Below the pieces are notes generated by a model. The model did no database searches, was not told where the DNA came from, and saw nothing but the letters and a program-made list of their open reading frames with translations. DNA of 64,000 nt from Oscillatoriales cyanobacterium RM2_1_1 (GTDB taxonomy: Bacteria; Cyanobacteriota; Cyanobacteriia; Cyanobacteriales; Microcoleaceae): assembly GCA_012033335.1 (NCBI GenBank), contig JAAURB010000006.1:16707-80706 (forward strand), given 5' to 3'. Within the stretch, counting starts at the first letter, position 1, and each line of letters starts with the position of its first letter. Of the stretch, positions 26,934 through 34,909 are shown piece after piece. Position numbers and translations under genes: made by a program.

Positions 26934-28511
26934 CTATTCGCTCTCCTCCGCCCGGGATCGCATCGTGGGAAACATAATCACATCTCGAATACTAGCCGTG
27001 TTGGTTAACAGCATCACCAACCGATCAATCCCAATCCCCATGCCCCCGCAATTGGGCATCCCCAGGGATAGGGCTTGAATATAATCCTCATCCATGGGAT
27101 GGGCTTCCTCGTCCCCAGCATTTTTTTGGGCGAGTTGCTCCTCGAAGCGCTGGCGTTGATCCTGGGGATCATTCAATTCTGAGAAGCCATTGGAATACTC
27201 CGTACCATGAATAAACAGCTCAAACCGCTCTACAAAACCAGACTTGGAGCGATGACGTTTGGCCAGGGGACTCACTTCCACCGGAAAATCAATAATAAAA
27301 GTGGGTTCCATCAGGGTTGATTCCACCTTCTGATCGAACACCGCATAGAGCAAATACCCTAAGCTTTGGGTTTCTAACTTGGACAGCTTTAACTCCAGTT
27401 TCTCCGCCGCTTGAATGGCATCTTCCATTTCCACAGGATCAAACATGTCAAAATCCAGACCCGTCTGATCCCGAACTGCTTCCACCATGGTTTTCACCTG
27501 CCAATGTTGTCCCGTGAGTTCAGGATATTTTTGGCTATGGTCATATTTGCGAGCCAGATTGATAACCTCGCCTTGGTAGTCCAGTTCTATTTGATCCCCA
27601 ACCACATCCTGAGCAACAGCACAAATCAGGTCTTCCACCAGGGTCAAGATATCAAAGTAATCGGCATAGGCTTGATAAACTTCGATGGAAGTAAATTCCG
27701 GGTTATGGGTGCTATCAATCCCCTCATTTCTAAAGACTCGCCCCACTTCAAACACCCGCTCAAATCCACCACAAACGGCCCGCTTGAGAAATAGTTCCGT
27801 AGCAATTCTCAGGTATAGGTTAATATCCAGGGCATTGTGATGGGTGACAAACGGACGGGCTGCTGCTCCTCCATAAATGGCTTGAAGCACTGGAGTTTCG
27901 AGTTCATCAAAGTCAGCATTCCACAGATAGGTACGGATACTTTTGAGAATCTGGTTGCGGATTTTAAAAGTGCTGAGAGACTGGGGATCGCTGACCAATC
28001 CCAGTTCTCGATGACGACGACAAAGCTCGGGATCATTGATGCCATAGTAAGAATCTGGAAACGGCATGGTGGCTTTGGAGAGCAGGGTCAGGGTATTCAC
28101 CTGAACTGAAAGCTCCCCCCGATTAGTGCGACAGGCAATCCCCTCCGCCCCAATAAAATCTCCCGTATCCAGGAACTTTTTGATCTGGTTAAATTCCAGT
28201 CCGCTCCCCTCCCCAGTGACTAATTTCTTCTCAATTTTGAGCTGAATCGTGCCGGAGTCGTCGGTTAATCCAATAAATCCAATGCTGCCGCTATCCCGCT
28301 TAAACGTAATTCGACCGCAGACCCGAAGCGACCTGGCTGCTGGGTCAGTTTCTCCTGTGCCCAACTGCTCACCAAACAGGATTTGAATCTGCTGGGCGGT
28401 GTGCGATCGCCGGAAGGCCTGACTTGGGTATGGGTCAACCCCCAGGGAACGTAATTCCTCAACTTTTCGGGCGCGGACTTCTGCTTCGTTGCGAGTCTCG
28501 TTCTGGGCCAT
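26934..28511 (-). CDS. lysS: Lysine-tRNA ligase, class II
   Basis: 525 residues. The N-terminal OB-fold anticodon-binding domain carries LRVCGRITFKRDSGSIGFI; the catalytic domain has class II motif 2 (FEVGRVFRNEGIDSTHNPEF) and motif 3 (GMPNCGGMGIGIDRLVMLLT). It also has the Lys-specific MEPTFIIDFPVEVSPLAKRH. It charges tRNA-Lys in the cytoplasm. The length is that of the cyanobacterial form. It is divergent from the SH3 gene. Confidence 0.97.
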   Translation of the reverse strand: MAQNETRNEAEVRARKVEELRSLGVDPYPSQAFRRSHTAQQIQILFGEQLGTGETDPAARSLRVCGRITFKRDSGSIGFIGLTDDSGTIQLKIEKKLVTGEGSGLEFNQIKKFLDTGDFIGAEGIACRTNRGELSVQVNTLTLLSKATMPFPDSYYGINDPELCRRHRELGLVSDPQSLSTFKIRNQILKSIRTYLWNADFDELETPVLQAIYGGAAARPFVTHHNALDINLYLRIATELFLKRAVCGGFERVFEVGRVFRNEGIDSTHNPEFTSIEVYQAYADYFDILTLVEDLICAVAQDVVGDQIELDYQGEVINLARKYDHSQKYPELTGQHWQVKTMVEAVRDQTGLDFDMFDPVEMEDAIQAAEKLELKLSKLETQSLGYLLYAVFDQKVESTLMEPTFIIDFPVEVSPLAKRHRSKSGFVERFELFIHGTEYSNGFSELNDPQDQRQRFEEQLAQKNAGDEEAHPMDEDYIQALSLGMPNCGGMGIGIDRLVMLLTNTASIRDVIMFPTMRSRAEESE

Positions 28512-28898
28512 GCTAGTTTATTCAGTGGGAGTTTATCAGAGTTGAATGGCTGGAAAATATCAAATCCAAAGTTTTATAATAACGGTCAATCAGACGATTT
28601 TGCTGAATCAGTTTGTGAGCATTCCCAATCTGCAGAATTTGTCGTAGTATCACTATGAAGGGTTGCAGCGGGTTTGAGAAAGGTTTGGAAAAGCTCCGAT
28701 ATATCTCTAAGTGTATCTTAAATAGATGTTATGGATGGATTTGAATGGATTTGATTTTCAAAAGTACTAATCATAGTACTCGCCGTAGAATCCGTAGAAT
28801 CCTACGCTTCTTCCAGATGCTTCTTTCAGACTAAGATCAGCTCATGATTGAGAGGGAAGTACCAGTCCGCTCGTTGGGTGTATGGAGTATAAAAACGT
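28512..28898. other. 387-bp divergent spacer
   Basis: Promoters of lysS and of the SH3 protein must lie here. The only structure seen is a small tandem repeat CGTAGAATC (28784-28801). No ORF is convincing. Confidence 0.45.
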
Positions 28899-29564
28899 AT
28901 GAAAGGAAAGCTTATTCTTGCAGCTAGCCTACTTGGTGGATTGATCTGGCCAGGATCCGCCATGGCGCAAAGTCCACAGGAATGTCCTCAGTCAGCCCTA
29001 GAGAAAATCGGCCAGGATGCCTACACTGCTCTACGATACGAAACAGCAGAGAATGTCATCATTATTTGTGAAGTCCAAAGTGGTCGTCTGTACCTCCATA
29101 GCTTTCTCAAAGGGGATGATTCAGCTCAAGCTATTACCCTGCCTGCTTCTCCAACTAATCGTAAGTATGAATACAAGGCTGAAAGTGGCAGAGCCCGTTA
29201 TGTGATTAATCCAGACCGGGGCTTTACCAAAATTGAAGATGGTCGGATTCTCCTGCGGGAGGGCCTATACTCCTGGACAGCATGGCCCATGCCCGAGAAT
29301 TGGCGAGGAGCCAGATCAACTGAATCCTTTAGGGGGCGGAATTTTTCTCCGGGAACCGCTGCCCAGGTCACTCCCCGCCAGGTGAATGTGCGAAGTCGTC
29401 CTACAGCTCGTTCTGGGGTAATTACTAAGCTGAGGCAGGGAACAACAGTGGATGTGCTAGGTAGAGAGAATAACTCGACAGATGGCTTTATCTGGTATAG
29501 GATCCTGGTTCCCCGAAATGGCCGAAGTGGCTGGATTCGAGGAGATTTGTTACGGCCTTCGTAG
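28899..29564 (+). CDS. Secreted SH3-domain protein
   Basis: 221 residues. A signal peptide (MKGKLILAASLLGGLIWPGS-AMAQ) is followed by a ~110-residue cyanobacterial region with a pair of Cys residues (ECPQS and IICEVQ) that may form a disulfide. The C-terminal ~65 residues are a bacterial SH3 domain: VTPRQVNVRSRPTARSGVIT, KLRQGTTVDVLG and WYRILVPRNGRSGWIRGDLL. Such domains bind cell-wall peptides. The catalytic partner is not encoded beside it. It is divergent from lysS and upstream of ridA by 42 bp. Confidence 0.85.
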   Translation: MKGKLILAASLLGGLIWPGSAMAQSPQECPQSALEKIGQDAYTALRYETAENVIIICEVQSGRLYLHSFLKGDDSAQAITLPASPTNRKYEYKAESGRARYVINPDRGFTKIEDGRILLREGLYSWTAWPMPENWRGARSTESFRGRNFSPGTAAQVTPRQVNVRSRPTARSGVITKLRQGTTVDVLGRENNSTDGFIWYRILVPRNGRSGWIRGDLLRPS

Positions 29565-29606
29565 TCTGGATCGCCGGGTCAACTGAAGTAGGTTTAAAGA
29601 AATCCC

Positions 29607-29993
29607 ATGGGCCATCAAATTATTCGTACTGGACAGGCTCCATCCCCGGTTGGGCCCTACAACCAAGCCATAGTTGCCGATAATATGGTGTTTGTTTCTG
29701 GACAAATTCCCATTGATCCGGCGACAAATCAGCTCATTGACTCTGAGGATGTCAGCCAACAAACGCAGCAGGTAATGCAAAATTTAGAGGCAGTTTTGAT
29801 CGCTGCTGGGGCAACCTGGAAAGACGTTGTCAAAACCACAATCTTCTTGAAAAGTATGAACGATTTTACCGCTGTGAATGCAGTTTATGCCAGTTATTTT
29901 GACTCTGAAACCGCCCCCGCCCGGGCTTGTGTAGAGGTGTCTCGATTGCCTAAGGATGTCCTGGTAGAGATCGAGTGTATGGCTGTGCTTTAA
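29607..29993 (+). CDS. ridA: RidA family deaminase
   Basis: 128 residues. It deaminates reactive enamine/imine intermediates from amino-acid metabolism. The family signature is full: TGQAPSPVGPYNQAIVADNM, VFVSGQIPIDPATNQLI, TTIFLKSMNDFTAVNAVYAS and the substrate-binding Arg/Glu in ARACVEVSRLPKDVLVEIEC. The trimeric Rid fold is expected. The gene may be transcribed from the SH3 gene promoter. Confidence 0.95.
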   Translation: MGHQIIRTGQAPSPVGPYNQAIVADNMVFVSGQIPIDPATNQLIDSEDVSQQTQQVMQNLEAVLIAAGATWKDVVKTTIFLKSMNDFTAVNAVYASYFDSETAPARACVEVSRLPKDVLVEIECMAVL

Positions 29994-30153
29994 GTAACTG
30001 GGCTGATTTGAACGATGATTCTTGGTCTCATTCCTCAGCCCTGATTTCCAGCAGTTTCCTGCCGGGTATTTCCAGAATTGGTAAAAATACTTTAAGATCG
30101 AAGTTAAGATTGAAGTGTTAAGACCATTAAAGCTGACAGGTAAGGGATTGATC

Positions 30154-30717
30154 ATGACGGTTCAGGTTCAAGTTGAGAAACAAAAGTTAAAGAATCCTCC
30201 CCTTGAGTTGCACTATCTGGGCGATCGCACGCTCCGTCAATCTGCCAAACGGATTGCCCGAGTCGATGATGAGATCCGCCAGATCGTTCGGCAAATGCTG
30301 CAAACCATGTACAGCGCTGATGGGATTGGTCTGGCAGCCCCTCAAGTTGGAATTCAAAAACAGCTCCTTGTGATTGACTGTGAACCTGATAACGGAGCAA
30401 CACCCCCTTTGATTCTGATTAATCCAGTGATTAAAAAGTTGAGCCAGGAAGTTTCCCCAGTTCAGGAAGGGTGTCTGAGTATTCCTGGGGTTTATATGGA
30501 TGTGATTCGCCCTGAAGTGGTTGAGGTGACGTTTAAGGATGAAACCGGGCGGCCTCGGTCGATGCAAGCGAATGAGTTGCTCTCTCGTGTTATTCAACAT
30601 GAGATCGATCATTTGAATGGGGTTCTGTTTGTCGATCGGGTAGACAATCAACTCGCTCTCAATGCTGAATTGGCAAAGCACAAATTTTCCCCTAAGGCAG
30701 TTCAAAGGATTGATTAA
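30154..30717 (+). CDS. def: Peptide deformylase
   Basis: 187 residues from ATG at 30154; the longer open frame from 30115 lacks a ribosome-binding site. It removes the formyl group from new polypeptides. Motif 1 GIGLAAPQVG, motif 2 EGCLSIPG (Cys metal ligand) and motif 3 QHEIDHLNG (two His ligands and catalytic Glu) are intact. The following small membrane-protein gene starts three bases after its stop. Confidence 0.97.
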   Translation: MTVQVQVEKQKLKNPPLELHYLGDRTLRQSAKRIARVDDEIRQIVRQMLQTMYSADGIGLAAPQVGIQKQLLVIDCEPDNGATPPLILINPVIKKLSQEVSPVQEGCLSIPGVYMDVIRPEVVEVTFKDETGRPRSMQANELLSRVIQHEIDHLNGVLFVDRVDNQLALNAELAKHKFSPKAVQRID

Positions 30718-30720
30718 ATT

Positions 30721-30924
30721 ATGGTTGGTACGCCAAAAAGCAGTTTATTGTTGGGCGGATCCTGTGTTGCGGCGATCGCTGCCGTCGGTTCTATCTTTGA
30801 GTTGTCTTCTGGAACTCCACAGTTGGGTAGTTCGGTGACTACGGCAATTTTGCTGCTGAGCATTCCGTTGGGCATCTTTCTATTTTGGGCAGCGGTTCAG
30901 GATGCCAGGGCTAACCAGGAATAA
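30721..30924 (+). CDS. Small membrane protein
   Basis: 67 residues with two hydrophobic helices: LLLGGSCVAAIAAVGSIFEL and TTAILLLSIPLGIFLFWAAV. The C-terminus QDARANQE is cytoplasmic or lumenal. I do not know a named family; the pattern is common among small cyanobacterial membrane proteins. The ATG is three bases after the def stop, so translation is likely coupled to def. Confidence 0.75.
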   Translation: MVGTPKSSLLLGGSCVAAIAAVGSIFELSSGTPQLGSSVTTAILLLSIPLGIFLFWAAVQDARANQE

Positions 30925-31021
30925 TTAATTGGACTTGATTGAACTTGATTGAACCAAGGGTGATTCCCAGGTAGGTCAGTCTATACTAGGGGTAGGTTTT
31001 CTCTGTTAATGCTCCTGACCC

Positions 31022-32047
31022 ATGGAAGTCCAATTTAAAGTTGAATTTAAAATTCTCCGGCAAACCCCAGACCAGGCTCCTCATTTTCAGACCTACACCC
31101 TTGAAGTAGAGCCGGGAAATACCATTCTTGATTGTCTCAACCGGATTAAATGGGAACAGGATGGGGGCTTGGCCTTTCGCAAGAACTGTCGCAATACAAT
31201 TTGCGGTAGCTGCTCAATGCGAATTAATGGCCGTTCTGCCCTGGCTTGTAAGGAAAACATTGCCAGTGAGGTGGCCCGACTAGAGGAAATCGCCAAATCT
31301 AGCACGTCCTTCTCTCCTCTGGATGGCCCCCCGACCATGACCATTGCTCCCATGGGAAATCTGCCCGTGATCAAGGATTTAGTGGTGGACATGGGTCAGT
31401 TCTGGCAAAATCTTCAGACCGTTGAACCCTATGTCAGTTCAGCCGCTCGAACGATGCCAGAGCGAGAATTTCTTCAGACCCCAGAAGAGCGGGCCAAACT
31501 CAATCAAACGGGCAACTGTATTCTCTGCGGAGCCTGCTACTCAGACTGCAATGCCCTGGAAGTCAATCCTGAATTTGTTGGCCCCCATGCCCTAGCCAAG
31601 GCCCAACGAATGCTGGCTGATACCCGGGACGATCAGACAGAACAGCGGCTAGAACAGTACAACCATGGGGTTCAAGGCGTTTGGGGGTGTACGCGCTGCT
31701 ACAACTGTAATAGCGTCTGTCCGATGGAGGTCGCTCCTCTGGATCAAATTACTCAAATCAAGCGCGAAATTCTGGAACGCAAGGATGCTAGCACTAGCCG
31801 TGCCATTCGCCATCGCAAGGTGATGGTGGATCTGGTCAAGCAGGGGGGCTGGGTAGACGAACGGAAGTTTGGTTTGTTCGTCGTCGGTAACTATTTCCGC
31901 GATCTTCAGGGACTTTTGGGACTTGGCCCCCTGGGACTGCGAATGATTGCTCGCCGGAAATTTCCCCTCAGCTTTGAACCTTCAGAGGGGGCGGCAACCG
32001 TGCGATCGCTGATTGAAGCCGTTGAACGGTTGGAGCAAAAGCCATGA
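31022..32047 (+). CDS. sdhB: Succinate dehydrogenase iron-sulfur subunit
   Basis: 341 residues. It carries electrons from succinate oxidation toward plastoquinone. The N-terminal plant-type [2Fe-2S] site is CRNTICGSCSMRINGRSALA plus the following Cys; the C-terminal ferredoxin-like part has CILCGACYSDC for one cluster and CTRCYNCNSVCPMEVAP for the others. The chain is longer at the C-terminus than E. coli SdhB, as in cyanobacteria, where the thylakoid enzyme is the main respiratory entry point. The flavoprotein subunit is not adjacent. Its stop overlaps the Hli gene start (ATGA). Confidence 0.95.
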   Translation: MEVQFKVEFKILRQTPDQAPHFQTYTLEVEPGNTILDCLNRIKWEQDGGLAFRKNCRNTICGSCSMRINGRSALACKENIASEVARLEEIAKSSTSFSPLDGPPTMTIAPMGNLPVIKDLVVDMGQFWQNLQTVEPYVSSAARTMPEREFLQTPEERAKLNQTGNCILCGACYSDCNALEVNPEFVGPHALAKAQRMLADTRDDQTEQRLEQYNHGVQGVWGCTRCYNCNSVCPMEVAPLDQITQIKREILERKDASTSRAIRHRKVMVDLVKQGGWVDERKFGLFVVGNYFRDLQGLLGLGPLGLRMIARRKFPLSFEPSEGAATVRSLIEAVERLEQKP

Positions 32048-32250
32048 ATCCGCAACCTGACTTGAATGCCGCACCCCTTGAGCCTCAAGGCCCAGATACT
32101 CCAGTTAATCCGGAACCTGAGCCAGCATTTGGCTGGACAGATTATGCCGAGCGGATCAATGGTCGATTTGCTATGGTTGGCTTTGTATTGCTAATTGGTC
32201 TAGAATTTCTCACTCACCAGGATCTATTCACCTGGCTAGGTCTGCGTTGA
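32044..32250 (+). CDS. High-light-inducible protein (one-helix chlorophyll-binding, CAB-like)
   Basis: 68 residues. A Pro-rich N-terminus is followed by the chlorophyll-binding helix: FGWTDYAERINGRFAMVGFV, where the Glu, Asn and Arg of ERINGR are the pigment-binding residues. It sits in the thylakoid membrane and protects chlorophyll-protein assembly under strong light. The start codon overlaps the sdhB stop by four bases, so the two are translationally coupled. A terminator follows 12 bp after its stop. Confidence 0.93.
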   Translation: MNPQPDLNAAPLEPQGPDTPVNPEPEPAFGWTDYAERINGRFAMVGFVLLIGLEFLTHQDLFTWLGLR

Positions 32251-32262
32251 GAGTCTGGTTTG

Positions 32263-32304
32263 AGGTTCTGTCCTGGATAACAGCTAGAACAGAACCTGGT
32301 TTTT
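32263..32304 (+). terminator. Intrinsic terminator of the sdhB-hli unit
   Basis: Nine-base stem AGGTTCTGT / ACAGAACCT (32263-32271 with 32289-32297) followed by GGTTTTTT. Confidence 0.8.
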
Positions 32305-32342
32305 TAAACCTTTAACCTTTAACCTTGAGCTTTAACCTCGAA

Positions 32343-32972
32343 CTATTGGACTCTGATTTTATACTGGCCTCGACCTTTCTCGTCGTAGGAGTTGACGATA
32401 ATTTTATAAGTCCCATCAACCGGTAGAGTTACAGTAATCCGGGAGTTGGAGTCATCCTGACTAATGTCGTCATGTTCCTGGAGCAATTTGTTATCAGGGG
32501 AAAAAATAGCCAGATAGGTATCAAAATCCTGACTTTCTAACAACACCGTAACTTGCTGATCCTTTTTCCCATCGAAGGTGTATTCATCATATAGGCTGCC
32601 ATCGGAGGCTAGCACCGCATCTCCTTCTTGAAGTTCCCCGGCTTGATCCAAAATGGCGCTGCCCGTTGGGGCATTTCCAGGATCAGGCAAGTTGTCTGGA
32701 GTAGGAAGGTTTTCTGGAACCCCAGGTTGCTCGGGTAACTGAGTTGGCGCTTCTGGTTTAGCAGGGGCTTCTGGCTTGGCTGGAGGAGCGGGCTGAGGAG
32801 ATTCCTGAGCAATAGTCAGGGCTGGGCCAGAATTCGAATCAGCAAGGAGAATCAAATCCCCTAAACCTTGAGACAAGGCTTCTGCCCTAACGGGAGCGAT
32901 CGCAAATAAGATGACTGGAGACACTGCCAAAGAGCTGAGTGTTGCGAACCAAAATCGAATTGGATTGAACAT
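32343..32972 (-). CDS. Secreted protein with one PPC domain
   Basis: 209 residues from ATG at 32972; two in-frame starts lie just upstream. A signal peptide (residues 1-30) ends near VRAEA. A Pro/Glu/Ala-rich linker (PAPPAKPEAPAKPEAPTQ) leads to a C-terminal pre-peptidase C-terminal domain: LYDEYTFDGKKDQQVTVLLE, SQDFDTYLAIFSPDNKL, DSNSRITVTLPVDGTYKIIV and the closing GRGQYKIRVQ. The domain is closely similar to the last domain of the protease encoded immediately upstream, so it probably arose by partial duplication of it. No catalytic domain is present. Confidence 0.85.
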   Translation of the reverse strand: MFNPIRFWFATLSSLAVSPVILFAIAPVRAEALSQGLGDLILLADSNSGPALTIAQESPQPAPPAKPEAPAKPEAPTQLPEQPGVPENLPTPDNLPDPGNAPTGSAILDQAGELQEGDAVLASDGSLYDEYTFDGKKDQQVTVLLESQDFDTYLAIFSPDNKLLQEHDDISQDDSNSRITVTLPVDGTYKIIVNSYDEKGRGQYKIRVQ

Positions 32973-33206
32973 GGACAACCTCATGGGAAAAAACAAAATT
33001 ATAGGCGTTCAATCTGGCTAAAAGACAGACAAAAGCCTTCTGTGTTGGACTCTGTTGAGACAGAATCCAGTTGAACAAGATTCAGTTGAGTGGGATTCAG
33101 ACAGGAGCTAAATGGTGTTTAGACAGCCTTGAATTCTATTTACTTGAATTCTGTTTAAAATAGAATCCAAACATTATTCAAACCGCTAACGGCTGACAAT
33201 AAGCCT

Positions 33207-34730
33207 CTAACGCACTGTCAGTAAATACTGACCTCGACCCGTGCTGTCGTAAGCATTAACAACAACACGATAAGTCCCTGTCATGGGTAACGTTACCGTG
33301 ATTGCTGCGTTTTTGTCTATACGGCTGACATCGTCATTTTCTGCAACTAGGCGACCATTCGGGCTAAACAGGGCCACGTAGGGATCAAACTCCTGGCTTT
33401 CAAGTCGGATCACAACAGACTGACCCGCTTGCCCTTCAAAGGAGTATTCATCGTATAGGCTACCATCCATGGGGAGCACCGCATCATTGGTATCCAAGGA
33501 GCCTTGCTGTTGAAGTAACACCCCGGTAGGGGTTGGTCTAGAGGTTGGAGGCTGCTGTCGTAGAGCCGCAGTCCGGAGCCGAAGTTGGTACCCCCCTAAT
33601 TCTCCAGCATCGTAGGAGTTAGCCAGAAAGGTATAGGTACCATCCTGGGGTAAGGTGACCACAATTTTGGCATCATTCTCGCCTCCGCCATCATCGTCCT
33701 GAGCCAGTTCTCCCCCCTCCGCGTCCAACAGAATCAAATAGGAGTCAATTTCTCGACTGGTCATTTCAATCATCACCTGCTGTCCAGCCTTGCCTTCAAA
33801 CGCATAGATATCATAGTGGCTATTGTCTACGGGCAGAATCGGGTCACCATTCTCTAAACGGCCTGCAATCTCAGGGCCATCTAGTTCTAGAGATTTGGCA
33901 TTCTCACTGGTAAACGCCATGGGTCTGGAGGATCGGGCAACGGTTGGGGCCCGCCCTTCCTTAACCGCCTGGAGGAATGGTGGAATCTTATCCACGGCGA
34001 TCGCAAAACCAATCCCAATATTGCCCCCACTACGACCACGGGTAAAGATAGCCGTATTCACCCCAATCAGCTCTCCATTACTGTTCAGGAGCGGGCCTCC
34101 AGAGTTGCCAGGATTAATGGCTGCATCGGTTTGCAGGAGATTGCGTTCCTGATCAATTCGACTAATAATTCCGACAGTCAGGGTTCCTTGAAACTGCCCA
34201 AAGGGGTTACCAATGGCAAAGGCCCGCTGACCTACCTTGACCGAACCGGGGTTGGCAATTTTGACCGTGGGCAGATTGTTGACATTGCGAATTTTGATCA
34301 CGGCCAGATCGAGGCCATCTTCACCAAAGGCAATCACATCGGCGATCACTTCTTTACCGTCGGCTAGCTTGACCGTGACCTCCCCACCCTCAGAGACAAC
34401 ATGGGCGTTGGTCAGCACCATGCCGTCCGAGGTAATGATTGTGCCACTGCCATTGGCCGCTTTCGTATCAATAGAGACAACAGCAGGGCTGACCCTTTCA
34501 TAGACCTGAATATTGGCTGCTTCCTGGGGATCCTGGGCCAGCAGCAATTGAGCTAAATCTGCCGAGGTCTGGTCGGATTGAAACTGAGTTGAGTTGAGCT
34601 GATCGGTAGCATTTGGCGATGGACTCAAGGCAAGACCTTTGTCTGGGGTAGCATTTGCAACATCAACCCCTATACCTGCCCCAACCGCTAAAACTCCAAA
34701 AGCTGCGAGATGCCAGATCTTAGAATTCAT
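33207..34730 (-). CDS. Secreted trypsin-like serine protease with two PPC domains
   Basis: 507 residues. A signal peptide (MNSKIWHLAAFGVLAVGAGI, to about residue 28) precedes a DegP/HtrA-type protease domain at about 75-250: catalytic His in MVLTNAHVVSEGG, Asp in GEDGLDLAVIKI, Ser in DAAINPGNSGGPLLNSNGEL. HtrA proteins normally carry PDZ domains here; this one has two PPC domains (about 285-385 and 400-507). PPC domains are usually processed or bind substrate in secreted proteases. It should act in the periplasm or outside. The next gene downstream on the same strand encodes a stand-alone PPC protein. Confidence 0.92.
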   Translation of the reverse strand: MNSKIWHLAAFGVLAVGAGIGVDVANATPDKGLALSPSPNATDQLNSTQFQSDQTSADLAQLLLAQDPQEAANIQVYERVSPAVVSIDTKAANGSGTIITSDGMVLTNAHVVSEGGEVTVKLADGKEVIADVIAFGEDGLDLAVIKIRNVNNLPTVKIANPGSVKVGQRAFAIGNPFGQFQGTLTVGIISRIDQERNLLQTDAAINPGNSGGPLLNSNGELIGVNTAIFTRGRSGGNIGIGFAIAVDKIPPFLQAVKEGRAPTVARSSRPMAFTSENAKSLELDGPEIAGRLENGDPILPVDNSHYDIYAFEGKAGQQVMIEMTSREIDSYLILLDAEGGELAQDDDGGGENDAKIVVTLPQDGTYTFLANSYDAGELGGYQLRLRTAALRQQPPTSRPTPTGVLLQQQGSLDTNDAVLPMDGSLYDEYSFEGQAGQSVVIRLESQEFDPYVALFSPNGRLVAENDDVSRIDKNAAITVTLPMTGTYRVVVNAYDSTGRGQYLLTVR

Positions 34731-34909
34731 TGATTATTTCTGCTCCCGAGTCCATTCTGACAATAAGGAATACGCAATAAACTTTGTTTTCATTATAGGC
34801 GACTCAATATTGAGCGCGAAGTACTTGACTTAACTAATTATCTAATCTGCAATCTAACCGATAATCAGGATTGTTTCTGCAGGCTCTTTCTGAAGATTAT
34901 TTGTGCGAA

